This document shows, piece after piece, positions 1 to 8,768 of a stretch of 64,000 bases of DNA. How positions within the stretch are numbered: position 1 is the stretch's first letter; every line of letters begins with the position of its first letter. A program made the translations under genes and the position numbers. Origin of the DNA: Calothrix sp. CSU_2_0 (GTDB taxonomy: Bacteria > Cyanobacteriota > Cyanobacteriia > Cyanobacteriales > Nostocaceae); assembly GCA_012034595.1 (NCBI GenBank), contig JAAUPE010000017.1:1-64000 (forward strand), written 5' to 3'. The notes under the pieces were generated by a model. The model was not told where the DNA came from. It made no database searches and saw nothing but the letters and a program-made list of their open reading frames with translations.

Positions 1-98
1 TGTGCTTTGATACCTTCCTTCTCCCATTTGAAGTGGATGTTTGAGTGGTTTATTCGACACACTACTTTTGACTTTACCACTCTTCAGATGTACGGAGC

Positions 99-356
99 TT
101 GTTCAAAATTCAAATAGGATTCCTATATAACGGAAATAGTAATGTTCAAGGAAGCGGTGAAGTCACTGTTGATAGTTGCGGACGTGCCAGAATGTTTGCT
201 TTATTCATTTATGGTGTGGGCTTTATACCAACTAGCTACACAATTACTGCACCAACAACAATTGTCGAAAAACATTTAGGAATCGAAGTTGCACGTTACC
301 AAATTCAACCAAGTCAAATTCAACGAAATGTTAATTTCAATCTAACTTGCTCTTAA
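99..356 (+). CDS. hypothetical protein, 85 aa
   Basis: I do not recognise this protein. The frame opens at a TTG start and runs 85 codons to a TAA. The product has beta-rich spacing with several Thr/Ile/Val stretches and no clear signal peptide or motif. No good Shine-Dalgarno sequence precedes the TTG, and the true start may lie upstream of the window's first bases in a different context. It is read towards the convergent PEP-CTERM gene, with about 110 bases between the two stops. It could be a spurious frame. Confidence 0.35.
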   Translation: MFKIQIGFLYNGNSNVQGSGEVTVDSCGRARMFALFIYGVGFIPTSYTITAPTTIVEKHLGIEVARYQIQPSQIQRNVNFNLTCS

Positions 357-469
357 ATTTTTGTATATGGTATGAATAGCGATCGCTCAATCCCAGATTT
401 TTCACTACATTTCTCAAAGCCTTATAAAACTACCATACTGTTGAAGTAATGGAGTCCATTGGTATAAAA

Positions 470-1186
470 TCAGCACTTATTATGCAGATGATCGTTAGTG
501 TTTTTGCACTGTTTTTGTGTATGCTTGAACATCGAAGCTAGACCTAAAGAGCCAAAAACTAGTAAACCCAAAATAGAATTGGGTTCGGGAATGGCAGTAT
601 AATAGGCGCTTACCCGAATTGGACCATCTTGATCGGCTGGTGGAGGTGCTGTTGGTGGAATAATCCCACCACCTGGTTTGAGATTGGGTTGGGTAACAAA
701 TTGATTGAAAAACACAGTTCCGTCCGGTATCACACCTCCGCTAAAAGTGATGAGGTTATCTTTGACGACAACATTTTTAAATATATCCGTAAGATCATCC
801 GTATTAGAAAAGCCAATCTTCCCATCTCCGTCTACATCTCCCCACTGCACCAACTCATTATTAAACGCAGGAGTAGAATTTGGATTGCTATAAGTAAGCG
901 TTTTCAAGTCGAAGACAAAACTCCCCATATCCTTTCCAGTCGCATTAAGCAAGTTGTTTGCGTTATCTGGAACACCGTATTCCACTACTTGCCCTGGTTG
1001 TAATTCTGACCCCAGCTTTCTTGGGTTTTTTGTTTTGATTATGTTTTCATTCCTTGTTGTCACAATGGGTTCAACCAAGATGGCAGCACTTACTTGCTCC
1101 AAAGGCAAAACACTAATTATTGCTGCCCCAAAAACAGAAAATGCAATTTTGAATTTTTTGTTAACAAAATCTTCATAAATTACCAT
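470..1186 (-). CDS. PEP-CTERM sorting domain protein
   Basis: An exported protein of 238 aa. Residues about 10-34 form a signal peptide with a basic start, a hydrophobic core and an Ala cleavage site (QVSAA). The C-terminus holds the PEP-CTERM signal: the motif IPEPNSILGLL, a hydrophobic helix, then Lys/His-rich residues. The basic tail is longer than usual. Around residues 115-130 a DVDGDGKIGFSNTDDL segment resembles a dockerin/EF-hand calcium loop. PEP-CTERM proteins in cyanobacteria are thought to be sorted by exosortase and released or anchored at the surface; that is family knowledge. The passenger region has no named enzymatic fold that I recognise, so its role is unknown. Confidence 0.85.
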   Translation of the reverse strand: MVIYEDFVNKKFKIAFSVFGAAIISVLPLEQVSAAILVEPIVTTRNENIIKTKNPRKLGSELQPGQVVEYGVPDNANNLLNATGKDMGSFVFDLKTLTYSNPNSTPAFNNELVQWGDVDGDGKIGFSNTDDLTDIFKNVVVKDNLITFSGGVIPDGTVFFNQFVTQPNLKPGGGIIPPTAPPPADQDGPIRVSAYYTAIPEPNSILGLLVFGSLGLASMFKHTQKQCKNTNDHLHNKC

Positions 1187-1399
1187 GTAATTTCAAAAAA
1201 TTACTCAAGCTAAATGTTTAGCAATATTAGTAATAATACTGAAGAGTGACACCTCTGCCATAGTGTCTTTGTACTATGAGATGAGAAAAAATACATTTGC
1301 TCAACTGAATAAGCCTTGCAAAAATAACTTGCACTGTTGATGGGGAAGTTAAGCTCACAAGTTGTTTCAGATTAAATGCGTTTACGAAAAAAATAGCAT

Positions 1400-2452
1400 T
1401 CAAATCTCCGCATCCTTCACACTCAAAACCAACAATTTCAATTCAAATAAACTTCTTCGCATTTTCGCCCAATCTTGATAGGTTTGGGCTTTTTGATTAT
1501 CCAACGAATTCAACCTCGATAAATAACTTTCCGTATCACTATTACCCCTGGTATATCTCAACTCAAATACCTTAAATTGGTCAATTGCCCTCGATGCCAC
1601 AACTTGCGAAGTCTGAAAACTGGTTTTTGCTTCATCAAATCGAATCAACGCTGCTGCAACTTTTTCTCGTATCTCATCAGCCAACTTTGCCCGTCCCCGT
1701 TGTAATTCAGCCACCTTTATCTGTAAATCTGAAATTGCGATCGCATTCCGTTGAGCATCAGCATTTCCCCCTTGGCTACCCTCGAATAATGGGATACCAA
1801 TAACTCGTAGCAGTCCATTAAGTATAGAAGTATCACCACGAATTACAGATGCAATATTGTCGATTAATCCAGTTCCCGCAGGTTGACGTTGCCCTGGGTT
1901 TACAGTTGGTCCGAGTAGATATTGTAATGCAGGAGTGAGAACACCAAGCCGAATTGATTTTTTGTTTTGCGCTTTGGCTGCATTAATTTTCTCGTTAGCT
2001 TCAGCAATCCGGGTATCGAGTTCTCTTAATAATGGTGATTGGGTTACAGCTTTTGATTGCAATTGTTCCAAGCAAGTAGCCGATGTTTCCAGACAGGATA
2101 AACCACCACGCATAATCCGCCACATATCCTCACTAAATTGCTGCTGAATTAATTTATCGATATCGGGTTTAACAAAAGGGTTTTGTTCGGTTTTGGGTAC
2201 TACTGAGTCTGATTGTTCTTCCGCTTGTTGTTGGTCTTCAGTTGTACTAAATTCATCACTGTTTTCTGGTACAGGTGTTGATTCTGGTGTTGGTGCTGAA
2301 TTAGCCTCTGGTGGTGGAACTGGTACTGGTACGGGTGATTTTACTGGTGGTGCAACTGGTACAGGTAGGGGTTTAGTTTGTGCTGTTACTTCTGGGGTTA
2401 GGTTTAGATTTAGGAATAGAGCTAATAGTAACAATTGTTTGATATTTGCCAT
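1400..2452 (-). CDS. TolC-like outer membrane/periplasmic coiled-coil protein
   Basis: I chose the Met at 2452 because it starts a clean signal peptide (MANIKQLLLLALFLNLNL...TAQ); an in-frame Met at 2491 would put 13 residues before it. After cleavage comes a Pro/Val-rich linker (about residues 27-70), then a region with two long helical segments (IAISDLQIKVAELQRGRAKL and REKVAAALIRFDEAK) typical of the TolC/outer membrane efflux family. At about 350 aa it is shorter than classical TolC (about 450-500 aa). The 5' end overlaps the stop of the HlyD-like gene, so the two are probably co-translated. It is likely the outer component of the module encoded upstream on the same strand. The family call is by helical pattern and context, not by a decisive motif. 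Confidence 0.6.
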   Translation of the reverse strand: MANIKQLLLLALFLNLNLTPEVTAQTKPLPVPVAPPVKSPVPVPVPPPEANSAPTPESTPVPENSDEFSTTEDQQQAEEQSDSVVPKTEQNPFVKPDIDKLIQQQFSEDMWRIMRGGLSCLETSATCLEQLQSKAVTQSPLLRELDTRIAEANEKINAAKAQNKKSIRLGVLTPALQYLLGPTVNPGQRQPAGTGLIDNIASVIRGDTSILNGLLRVIGIPLFEGSQGGNADAQRNAIAISDLQIKVAELQRGRAKLADEIREKVAAALIRFDEAKTSFQTSQVVASRAIDQFKVFELRYTRGNSDTESYLSRLNSLDNQKAQTYQDWAKMRRSLFELKLLVLSVKDAEI

Positions 2453-3575
2453 TGTTGCCAGTCCAGTTTTTAATTCTCCTGATATATCCATTTCGAGGCG
2501 ATCGCACTGCCGGAATTAGTGCTAGTTTGTCATCGATGCTACTCAGTGAAAGATTGAGTTGCGCTAGTTGATAATCGCGATCGCGTAAACTTTGGGCATA
2601 TTGTGCCTGCTGTTGCGAGTACGATTGTTGCGATTGGTTTTGTTGTTCAATTCGTTGCACAGACTCAATCGAGGCTTTGTACTCCACCAGTTTGCGGTTA
2701 GATTTAGCAGTCGAGAGTCTCGAATTCGCCATGTTTAATTCTGACCTTGCCAACTGCACCGCAATTTGCAGATTTTGTAATTCCTGCTGCTGCATCACCG
2801 CACTGGCATTAAGTTTTGCCCGTTCCCGCTCCAATGCCGCCAAAGCTTGTTCCAATTCCGATTGCAATTGAGCGAGTTTGGCAGTTTCATGGCGAATTAC
2901 TGGTACTTCCAATTTCATATCCCGCATACTTCGCAGTAATTCTTCTTGCTCGTTGACTTTCTCTTGTGCTTGTCTGAGTGCTGCCTCCGACTTTTCAGCT
3001 TCAGCGCGTTTTTCAGGATTATCGGTTTGTAATAATTGCGATCGCATAGCCAAAATCGATTGTGCCTGTTGCAGTTTGAGTTGTGATTGGGCAATACTAC
3101 TTTCTTCAATGGCAAATTCCGGTGGTGGTAATTGAACCATTGGTGGTGCTTCGGTGGGTTTTATTGGTGTGGGAATCGGTTTAGATTTGAGATTATCGAT
3201 TTGCAAAACTACCGACTGACGCTGTTTTTTGAGTCTTTCCCGTTCGATAGAATTATCGGCAATAATTTGCCCAATTCTAATTTCTTCCCCTTCCTTCACC
3301 TTTAGGTGCGACGGGTCATCAACGGTAATAGTTAACCTTAATAATGGTTGGGGTTTAGGTTTGACTCCCATTTGCCCATCTGGTTGCCCTTTCACTCCAG
3401 TTTGAGCAATTGCAATCGCATTGGGTTGAGAAATACTGACATTGCTACTTGAATTTTGACTAGCGATCGCATTATTTTTAGGAATACTCGCATTAATCCC
3501 ACTCAACTTAGGTACAAACAAACCCAATGCAGCCATTCCCAAACATATACATATAGCTAATTTATACTCGTTCAT
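2373..3575 (-). CDS. HlyD-like periplasmic adaptor (membrane fusion) protein
   Basis: A 400-aa protein with one N-terminal membrane anchor (about residues 5-24). Then comes a half-lipoyl motif (VKEGEEIRIGQIIADNSIER), a very long Gln/Glu/Arg-rich coiled coil (about residues 105-340), and a second half-lipoyl segment (AVRSPRNGYIRRIKNWTG). That order is the hallmark of HlyD/membrane-fusion adaptors, which bridge an inner-membrane motor to a TolC-type duct. The gene starts inside the 3' end of the HerA-like ATPase gene (14-bp overlap) and its own 3' end overlaps the TolC-like gene, so the three are translationally coupled. The final barrel after the second half-lipoyl is short. No ABC transporter gene is adjacent, which is unusual for this family. 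Confidence 0.75.
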   Translation of the reverse strand: MNEYKLAICICLGMAALGLFVPKLSGINASIPKNNAIASQNSSSNVSISQPNAIAIAQTGVKGQPDGQMGVKPKPQPLLRLTITVDDPSHLKVKEGEEIRIGQIIADNSIERERLKKQRQSVVLQIDNLKSKPIPTPIKPTEAPPMVQLPPPEFAIEESSIAQSQLKLQQAQSILAMRSQLLQTDNPEKRAEAEKSEAALRQAQEKVNEQEELLRSMRDMKLEVPVIRHETAKLAQLQSELEQALAALERERAKLNASAVMQQQELQNLQIAVQLARSELNMANSRLSTAKSNRKLVEYKASIESVQRIEQQNQSQQSYSQQQAQYAQSLRDRDYQLAQLNLSLSSIDDKLALIPAVRSPRNGYIRRIKNWTGNNGKYQTIVTISSIPKSKPNPRSNSTN

Positions 3576-4641
3576 AATATGGTTTAATCTTACATTTTTG
3601 ACCCTCAGTACCCATCCGCACCAAGGCTTCCAACGGTTGCAACCCAGCCACTATATTTTCAGCAAACCTAAATCTACGAGATACCCTTTTTACTTCAGTT
3701 TGGTCGATTGCCAGTACAATTTTCGTACTAGAATTAGCGATCGCCTCATCTGATATTTCCGCATCTCGCTGTGATGCCAATACCGCACATAAACCGTACT
3801 TACGTCCATCACCAAGGATGATTTTTATACTTCGAGAATTTTTAACTTCCTTCGCTTCATCGATAAACACAAAGCTGCGCGGGGTTTTGTCTGACATTTC
3901 CCCCAGAATTCTGTGGGAATCCATTAGTTGTTTAGTCAATGCCTCAGCTGCGATCGCACTTAATCCCGGTACTTTTCCCAATGCCGATAAATCAAAGCGA
4001 ATAATGGCATGGTCGAGCGATGGTTGAAGTTTGTCGAATATTCCGTACTGAAATGTCGCTGCAAGTTTGAGTTGCAGTTTCACCGATTCTTTGCAGCCAT
4101 CCTCAACCCTGGCTTCAATTTCCTTGCGGACATCAGCAAAAGTTGGTGGTTCAAGCGTCCAAGTATTAAAGTCATCCTGCACAATTCCCTTCATTCCATA
4201 GCAACTATTAAGAATAGAAATAACCAAACCTTCTTGGTTAGCACCAAGTACCAAGGCTTTTTTGAAAATAGCAGCAACTGCGATCGCTTGCAGATTCGGT
4301 CCACCTCCTTTGGTATCCAAATCAACCACCAACGGGTTAATGCCATGAGGTGATTCCATATCAAGCGGATAACAAACCTCACCAGGTAACTCTAAATCAC
4401 CATGAAAATCGATAATCACTATTTTGACTTGGGGAAATACTTGGGGCAGTTCGTGGGCGATCGCTTTCAGTGTTTGTGTCTTCCCACTCCCCGATGCACC
4501 AATCAAAACAACATGTCCATTGGGTAGTGTGGCAGGATTCCAAACAACGTTATCCCCCAACAAAATCCCCTTCGTTATTGCAGCATCTTCCTTCTTAATC
4601 GAATTGGGCTTTAAAATCGCTTGTGGTAGTGGTTTGGGCAT
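3562..4641 (-). CDS. HerA/FtsK-superfamily ATPase (DUF87-like)
   Basis: A 359-aa P-loop ATPase. Walker A is GASGSGKTQT (about residues 49-58), an IIDFHGD element follows at about 75, Walker B is SFVFIDEAK (about 258-266), and a Gln sensor lies in LASQRD. This arrangement matches the HerA/VirB4/TraD side of the FtsK superfamily, motors that pump DNA or protein through membranes or rings. No transmembrane helix is visible, so the protein is probably recruited by the membrane proteins encoded on either side. Its start overlaps the end of the YdjM-like gene by 47 bp and its end overlaps the adaptor gene. It could power conjugal transfer or a secretion step. No relaxase was seen in the window. Confidence 0.75.
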   Translation of the reverse strand: MPKPLPQAILKPNSIKKEDAAITKGILLGDNVVWNPATLPNGHVVLIGASGSGKTQTLKAIAHELPQVFPQVKIVIIDFHGDLELPGEVCYPLDMESPHGINPLVVDLDTKGGGPNLQAIAVAAIFKKALVLGANQEGLVISILNSCYGMKGIVQDDFNTWTLEPPTFADVRKEIEARVEDGCKESVKLQLKLAATFQYGIFDKLQPSLDHAIIRFDLSALGKVPGLSAIAAEALTKQLMDSHRILGEMSDKTPRSFVFIDEAKEVKNSRSIKIILGDGRKYGLCAVLASQRDAEISDEAIANSSTKIVLAIDQTEVKRVSRRFRFAENIVAGLQPLEALVRMGTEGQKCKIKPYYERV

Positions 4642-5668
4642 TAATAATCCTTATTTGTAAATTACCTGTGGCAAATTGTTCACCGAGTTTTTCCATTACC
4701 CGTGCCAGTGGTGCAGCTTCCAAATTCACCGATTCACCAGACACTCTCATATAGGGAAATTGATAGGGGTCTTGCTCCCGTTTAATACTCTCCGCATCAT
4801 CCACACTCAACTGACCGCTCACAAACACCATTGCCCCAACTCGGTTAAATGGCGTTAAAATTTCCGCTAACTGTTCTTCTTCCAAACTCACCGATTCAAT
4901 GTTGGTAATGGCGGCTTTACCCACATCTGCCGTAATCCGTTCGGTAATGATTTGCGAACCCGCTTCTGTCCCAACTTTATAAATCTCACCTTTCGATGAC
5001 TGCACAATAAACCCCGCACCGTGGGTCTGAATTATCAAATAATCCCCCTCCACTTTCGAGCGATCGCCCCCACGTACCCCTTTAATCTGCGCTTTAATCA
5101 AGTTGGTTGCACCCGATTCGTTATAGATGGTTTCAACCCCCGACGAACTAGCTATCAATCGATTAAATTGCGTCAACATCCCCCCACTATTGTTAATGTT
5201 GAACACTGCCAAAGCCACTGCCATCAACACTATCAACACAAAATATTCGGCATTACTCCCAGTCCTCAATCTAAAATTCCGATTCCCCGGACACACGCAC
5301 TTTACCTTTGCGGGAAAGAACATCTGTACTCCCCCACGAGTAAAGGCATCGGCAAACCAACCAAAGAAGTAACCAACATTGATAGCGTGAACCAAGTTAA
5401 TAAAACTCGGTTGAAATAGCGCCATTCCATAGGATGCGATCGCAATTAATAATGATGCCAGCAAACTATGGGTGCAACTGCGATGGGGCATTCTTTGCTC
5501 TAGATATCGGCTTACCCAAGGAAAAACCTGTCCTGCTGGGGATATCGATATATCTATATCTGGCAACAAACCTGCGATCGCACCTGTAATGATGATGGTG
5601 GGGCTGGCTGTGCCTAAAAATAAACTCGTTGCCGTGCCACTAATCAATAAATGCGATACCCCCAACAT
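4595..5668 (-). CDS. YdjM-like membrane-bound predicted metal-dependent hydrolase
   Basis: The N-terminal part (about 200 of 357 aa) matches the YdjM/DUF457 family: MLGVSHLLISG at the start with an early His, a GLLPDIDIS motif, then HRSCTHSLLASL (HxxxTHS), and several membrane helices. Family members are integral membrane proteins with predicted metal-binding His/Asp residues; the reaction is not established. The remaining C-terminal part is soluble, with an OB- or nucleic-acid-binding-like pattern (VEGDYLIIQTHGAGFIVQSS), and is not part of the classical family. The gene lies between a short tandem repeat tract and the HerA-like ATPase, and overlaps the latter by 47 bp. Confidence 0.7.
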   Translation of the reverse strand: MLGVSHLLISGTATSLFLGTASPTIIITGAIAGLLPDIDISISPAGQVFPWVSRYLEQRMPHRSCTHSLLASLLIAIASYGMALFQPSFINLVHAINVGYFFGWFADAFTRGGVQMFFPAKVKCVCPGNRNFRLRTGSNAEYFVLIVLMAVALAVFNINNSGGMLTQFNRLIASSSGVETIYNESGATNLIKAQIKGVRGGDRSKVEGDYLIIQTHGAGFIVQSSKGEIYKVGTEAGSQIITERITADVGKAAITNIESVSLEEEQLAEILTPFNRVGAMVFVSGQLSVDDAESIKREQDPYQFPYMRVSGESVNLEAAPLARVMEKLGEQFATGNLQIRIINAQTTTTSDFKAQFD

Positions 5669-5692
5669 TACTTAATCCTCCCCCATATATTC

Positions 5693-5755
5693 AATCCCCA
5701 ATCCCCAATCCCCCATGCCCCATGCCCCATGCCCAATGCCCAATGCCCAATGCCC
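5693..5755. repeat. heptameric short tandem repeat (9 x 7 bp)
   Basis: Nine heptamers in tandem: three AATCCCC, three CATGCCC and three AATGCCC. Such STRR tracts are common in filamentous cyanobacteria. This one fills the gap between the YdjM-like gene and the membrane ATPase gene and splits the operon there. Confidence 0.9.
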
Positions 5756-5759
5756 GAAA

Positions 5760-6785
5760 TCACTTAATCCTCCGATTTTCACGGGGCAAAGCATAAAGCA
5801 ATCGTGCCAATCCCAAAAATATCGCAGCCGCAATTCCCCCAAAAATGTACATGGCTCGATTGTTAGTTCCCAACCCAATAAACCGCATCACCACAAACAC
5901 AATCCCCACCAACAAAATCAACGGTGTAATGTCAAAATATCTGTCATGGTCAGCCCCCTCAACCTCCAATCCCAGATATTCCTCCTCAATTGCTCTTTGT
6001 GCCAACATCGGATTTCCACCCGCACGTTCTTGTAACTTCGATAAATCCGAAGGTTTCAAATTTATCCCCCGTTCTAATGCTGCTTGTTCCATCAATTCTC
6101 GAATCGCATACTCCGGTAATGGCTGCAACTCAATCCTGGGAATATTAATGAAAATATCGGTTCTCGGTGGGTTTATCGCCAGCAACAACATCGGTACATT
6201 GATTTTCCGCAACTGCTTCAACCACATCCGAAATTTAGCCTCGCAAACCTGCACATCATCAATCACCAAAAACCCCGTGTTGCTCTCGAAGTAATTTGCG
6301 ATCGCCCGTTTCAATTGGTCGGCACTCAGCGCTTTTCCTTCCAAGCTTTGGGTTTCTACCCCCAGTTGATAGGCTATTTCTAGCAACATCTGCTTGGGTG
6401 ATGTCGGTTCGATATGTGCCACCACAAACCCATCAAGAAGCAGTCTCTCCACCACTACCGAAGCTAGTACAGATTTACCACAGCCTTCTTCACCAGCGAT
6501 TAACAGTGAACCAGAAGCTAGGAGTGAGGCAATAATCCGGTTTAACTCGGTTTGGCGGTAAATTCTAAAGTCAGTTACAACTTCAGTACTAACGGTTTGG
6601 GTACTAACGGTTGGAACTTCATCTGTTTGGTGTTGTACTGGTGTTGGTTCCATTTGTAAACTTGCTTGTACAGTTGGATTTGCCCTACGTTTAAACCTAA
6701 CTGCCAATCCCCCAATCGCGATCGCAATAACCAAGGAAATTGGTGACACTCCATTAATTGCGATCGCTATACTCACCAACACCAT
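5760..6785 (-). CDS. membrane-anchored AAA ATPase (ExeA/TniB-like)
   Basis: A 341-aa protein with an N-terminal hydrophobic helix (about residues 3-28), then an AAA domain: Walker A GEEGCGKSVL (about 98-107), Walker B FLVIDDVQ (about 171-178), and a GGNPMLAQRAI helix typical of the C-terminal lid of ExeA/MalT-type ATPases. Two more membrane helices follow near the C-terminus (ILLVGIVFVVMRF and IFGGIAAAIFLGL). ExeA-type ATPases help assemble envelope machines; TniB-type ones act in transposition. The membrane segments favour the former. The start lies 11 bases from the stop of the upstream helix-turn-helix gene, so they are likely one transcript. Confidence 0.7.
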   Translation of the reverse strand: MVLVSIAIAINGVSPISLVIAIAIGGLAVRFKRRANPTVQASLQMEPTPVQHQTDEVPTVSTQTVSTEVVTDFRIYRQTELNRIIASLLASGSLLIAGEEGCGKSVLASVVVERLLLDGFVVAHIEPTSPKQMLLEIAYQLGVETQSLEGKALSADQLKRAIANYFESNTGFLVIDDVQVCEAKFRMWLKQLRKINVPMLLLAINPPRTDIFINIPRIELQPLPEYAIRELMEQAALERGINLKPSDLSKLQERAGGNPMLAQRAIEEEYLGLEVEGADHDRYFDITPLILLVGIVFVVMRFIGLGTNNRAMYIFGGIAAAIFLGLARLLYALPRENRRIK

Positions 6786-6796
6786 CCCTACCCAAT

Positions 6797-7723
6797 TTAA
6801 GCCGCCACTACCCCAGGCTTTTTGGCGAAGTTTACTAGCGCGTTGGCGTATGCGAAAGGGTCAACTCCTGGAACCTCGGCTGATTGTTGAATCTTTGCCT
6901 TCAATTCCTCCGGTAACATATCTGGGTTCTCAATAAACTGTTGCGCCAACATATTCTCGGCAATCAATATTCCCGCAGCTTTGTTCTGGGCATTGTTCAA
7001 TACCTGTTCTCCCAGTGTCCTCATCTGCGATACTTCATGCGATCGTACAGTTTCCACCGACTCATCGGTTGATACATTCAATGCCTGCTCCGAAGATACG
7101 GTTATTGCACTCGTCCCTTGGTTATCTTCGTTGACTGTCACTGTCTGCTGCTGCTTATCTTCGTTACCATCAACTACTGTCTGGTGTATTTCCTCAGCCA
7201 CGGGTCCCGACGGTTCCGGTATCGGGTAGCCTTCCATCCGTCCGGTAGCCTTGATGTGTTCGTGCAGTCCATCCATGTGCGCTGCTTGTCTGCCATCCAG
7301 ATAAGCCTTGTTCTTTATCTTGTATGTCGTTATCTGCAAGTACCTCATCCGACCATACAGTGGGTCACGACCTATGCCATATTTTTTTAAAAATTCTGAT
7401 ATGGGAATTTTAGAAAAAATATCGACATTTTGACTGTCGGCTACCGTACTGTCTGGTGTCGGCTGTTTACTGTCTGCCATACAGTCGGGTGTAGTTTGTT
7501 TACTGTCTGCCATACAGTCAGGTGTAGTTTGTTTATTGTCGGGTGAACTGTCTGCCACTACAGCACAATTTTGTACCGGATTGTCGGGTATAGTTTGGTC
7601 ATTATCTGGTAAACTGTCTGCCGTATTTGTATTAGTTGATTGCAGATTGTCTGGTGAAGTAGTTGTGTTTGTTACCGTACTGTCTGCCGATGATGATTGA
7701 TGATTTTTTGTACTGTCTGCCAT
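6797..7723 (-). CDS. DNA-binding-like protein with repetitive N-terminus
   Basis: First gene of the minus-strand module, 308 aa. Residues 1-97 are low complexity, built from variants of ADSxPDN and ADSKQTTPDCM; two 33-bp DNA units (from 7465 and 7498) are nearly identical. Residues about 100-160 (ISEFLKKYGIGRDPLYGRM ... YLDGRQAAHMDGLHEHI) look like a winged or MerR-type helix-turn-helix. The C-terminal half is acidic and Gln-rich, with a helical end. I cannot assign a family. The hexamer TGTCTG recurs through the N-terminal codons and continues upstream of the start codon, which suggests a binding array that also encodes the protein's tail. Confidence 0.6.
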   Translation of the reverse strand: MADSTKNHQSSSADSTVTNTTTSPDNLQSTNTNTADSLPDNDQTIPDNPVQNCAVVADSSPDNKQTTPDCMADSKQTTPDCMADSKQPTPDSTVADSQNVDIFSKIPISEFLKKYGIGRDPLYGRMRYLQITTYKIKNKAYLDGRQAAHMDGLHEHIKATGRMEGYPIPEPSGPVAEEIHQTVVDGNEDKQQQTVTVNEDNQGTSAITVSSEQALNVSTDESVETVRSHEVSQMRTLGEQVLNNAQNKAAGILIAENMLAQQFIENPDMLPEELKAKIQQSAEVPGVDPFAYANALVNFAKKPGVVAA

Positions 7724-7808
7724 AAAGTTAAGATTAGTTTGTGGTTATAAGTTTATTGTCTGGCATAGATTATGCTAGTCAGTACCGTACAATTACTGAT
7801 TGTCTGGC
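7427..7808. repeat. interspersed (A)CTGTCTG(C/G) repeat array
   Basis: About ten copies of CTGTCTG or TTGTCTG, mostly in the same orientation, run from inside the 5' end of the helix-turn-helix gene into the non-coding DNA before it (copies near 7754 and 7797). The non-coding copies show that codon choice alone does not explain the pattern. They could be iteron-like or operator sites. Confidence 0.55.
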
Positions 7809-8108
7809 GGATACTTCTATTAAGTTTTATTTGTTTGGTAATAATGAGATTTATTGTTAGTTTTAATCATAAAAATAGATAATATAAAATAAATTTGTAA
7901 TGAGTTTTTATTATTAATTAATGTTGAATATAAAGTATTAGGTGATACTGGATTGTTTAAGTATGGAAATGTAGGTTTGGTAGGGGTCTATTTGTGGTTA
8001 GTACAAAATTATGTCGGTATATGTGTATACAGCGATATAAAGTAGTGAAAAGTTTTACGAAGGTTTTTGAGTTTATCCTGTGTTTTGGGAATGAATAAAC
8101 TGGCTGCT

Positions 8109-8241
8109 TAGTAGTCCACCAACCTAAAAATAAAGGGTTCGTAACTGCGCTACTCTGCGAGAAGTCTACGCTCGTCTAAAGCGCTTTATTAAGGCTAGAG
8201 CTTTACTACAAACCCAGCAAGTTTGCCTTGGTGAACTACTA
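8109..8241. repeat. 133-bp segment bounded by 14-bp inverted repeats
   Basis: TAGTAGTCCACCAA at 8109-8122 is matched by its inverse TTGGTGAACTACTA at 8228-8241, with one mismatch. I see no target duplication. It could be a degenerate small mobile element or a transcribed hairpin. Confidence 0.4.
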
Positions 8242-8391
8242 GTCACTGCAAACTGGTAGTAATTGAGAATAAATTCGTTGGAATCACCTCAATTATTTTT
8301 TATTATTCGGTAATACATTTTTTCATTAAAATGCTAAATAGTGAAGTTAAAAACTTTATTTACAAAAGTAATTTTTGATTTCAACAAATAT

Positions 8392-8768
8392 CAGAACTTC
8401 TGCAACTGGCACAATTACTTTTGGTGCGTCTTAAATATTAATTAATATCAAACCGGGTAAATGTACATAGTTGAAATACACGATAAGTCTTATCGGACTT
8501 ATGGATTAAGTAGGGGGTTTTGCTGTTCGTGTGGGTAATCAACTGGATTTGATATAAAGTAACAATTGCTATGTAGGTTTCGCTGAAACTGGAAAACTTA
8601 GCCGATAAAACAGGTCAAACTATTTATAAAATCAAGCACAACTTACTTTCTAATTATCTAATTCAGTAACTAAAATATTCAGACGTTTATATGTGTTTGG
8701 TCTGATTTAAATTACCGCGTAGTGTGGTGAAGTCCTACCTATATTTTGTGCCAGTTGCATAAGTTCTG
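8392..8768. mobile_element. MITE-like element, 377 bp, 7-bp target duplication
   Basis: Terminal inverted repeats of 23 bp (8392-8414 and 8746-8768) match at 22 of 23 positions; the conserved core is TGCAACTGGCACAA. The element is flanked directly on both sides by CAAATAT (8385-8391 and 8769-8775), a perfect 7-bp target-site duplication. The interior has no open frame for a transposase. This is the structure of a miniature inverted-repeat element moved by a transposase encoded elsewhere. I do not recognise the parent IS family. Confidence 0.8.

Noticed and set aside
8392-8768. Reading the 377-bp element as a gene remnant
   Set aside because: There is no reading frame with protein character. 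The inverted ends and target duplication explain it better.
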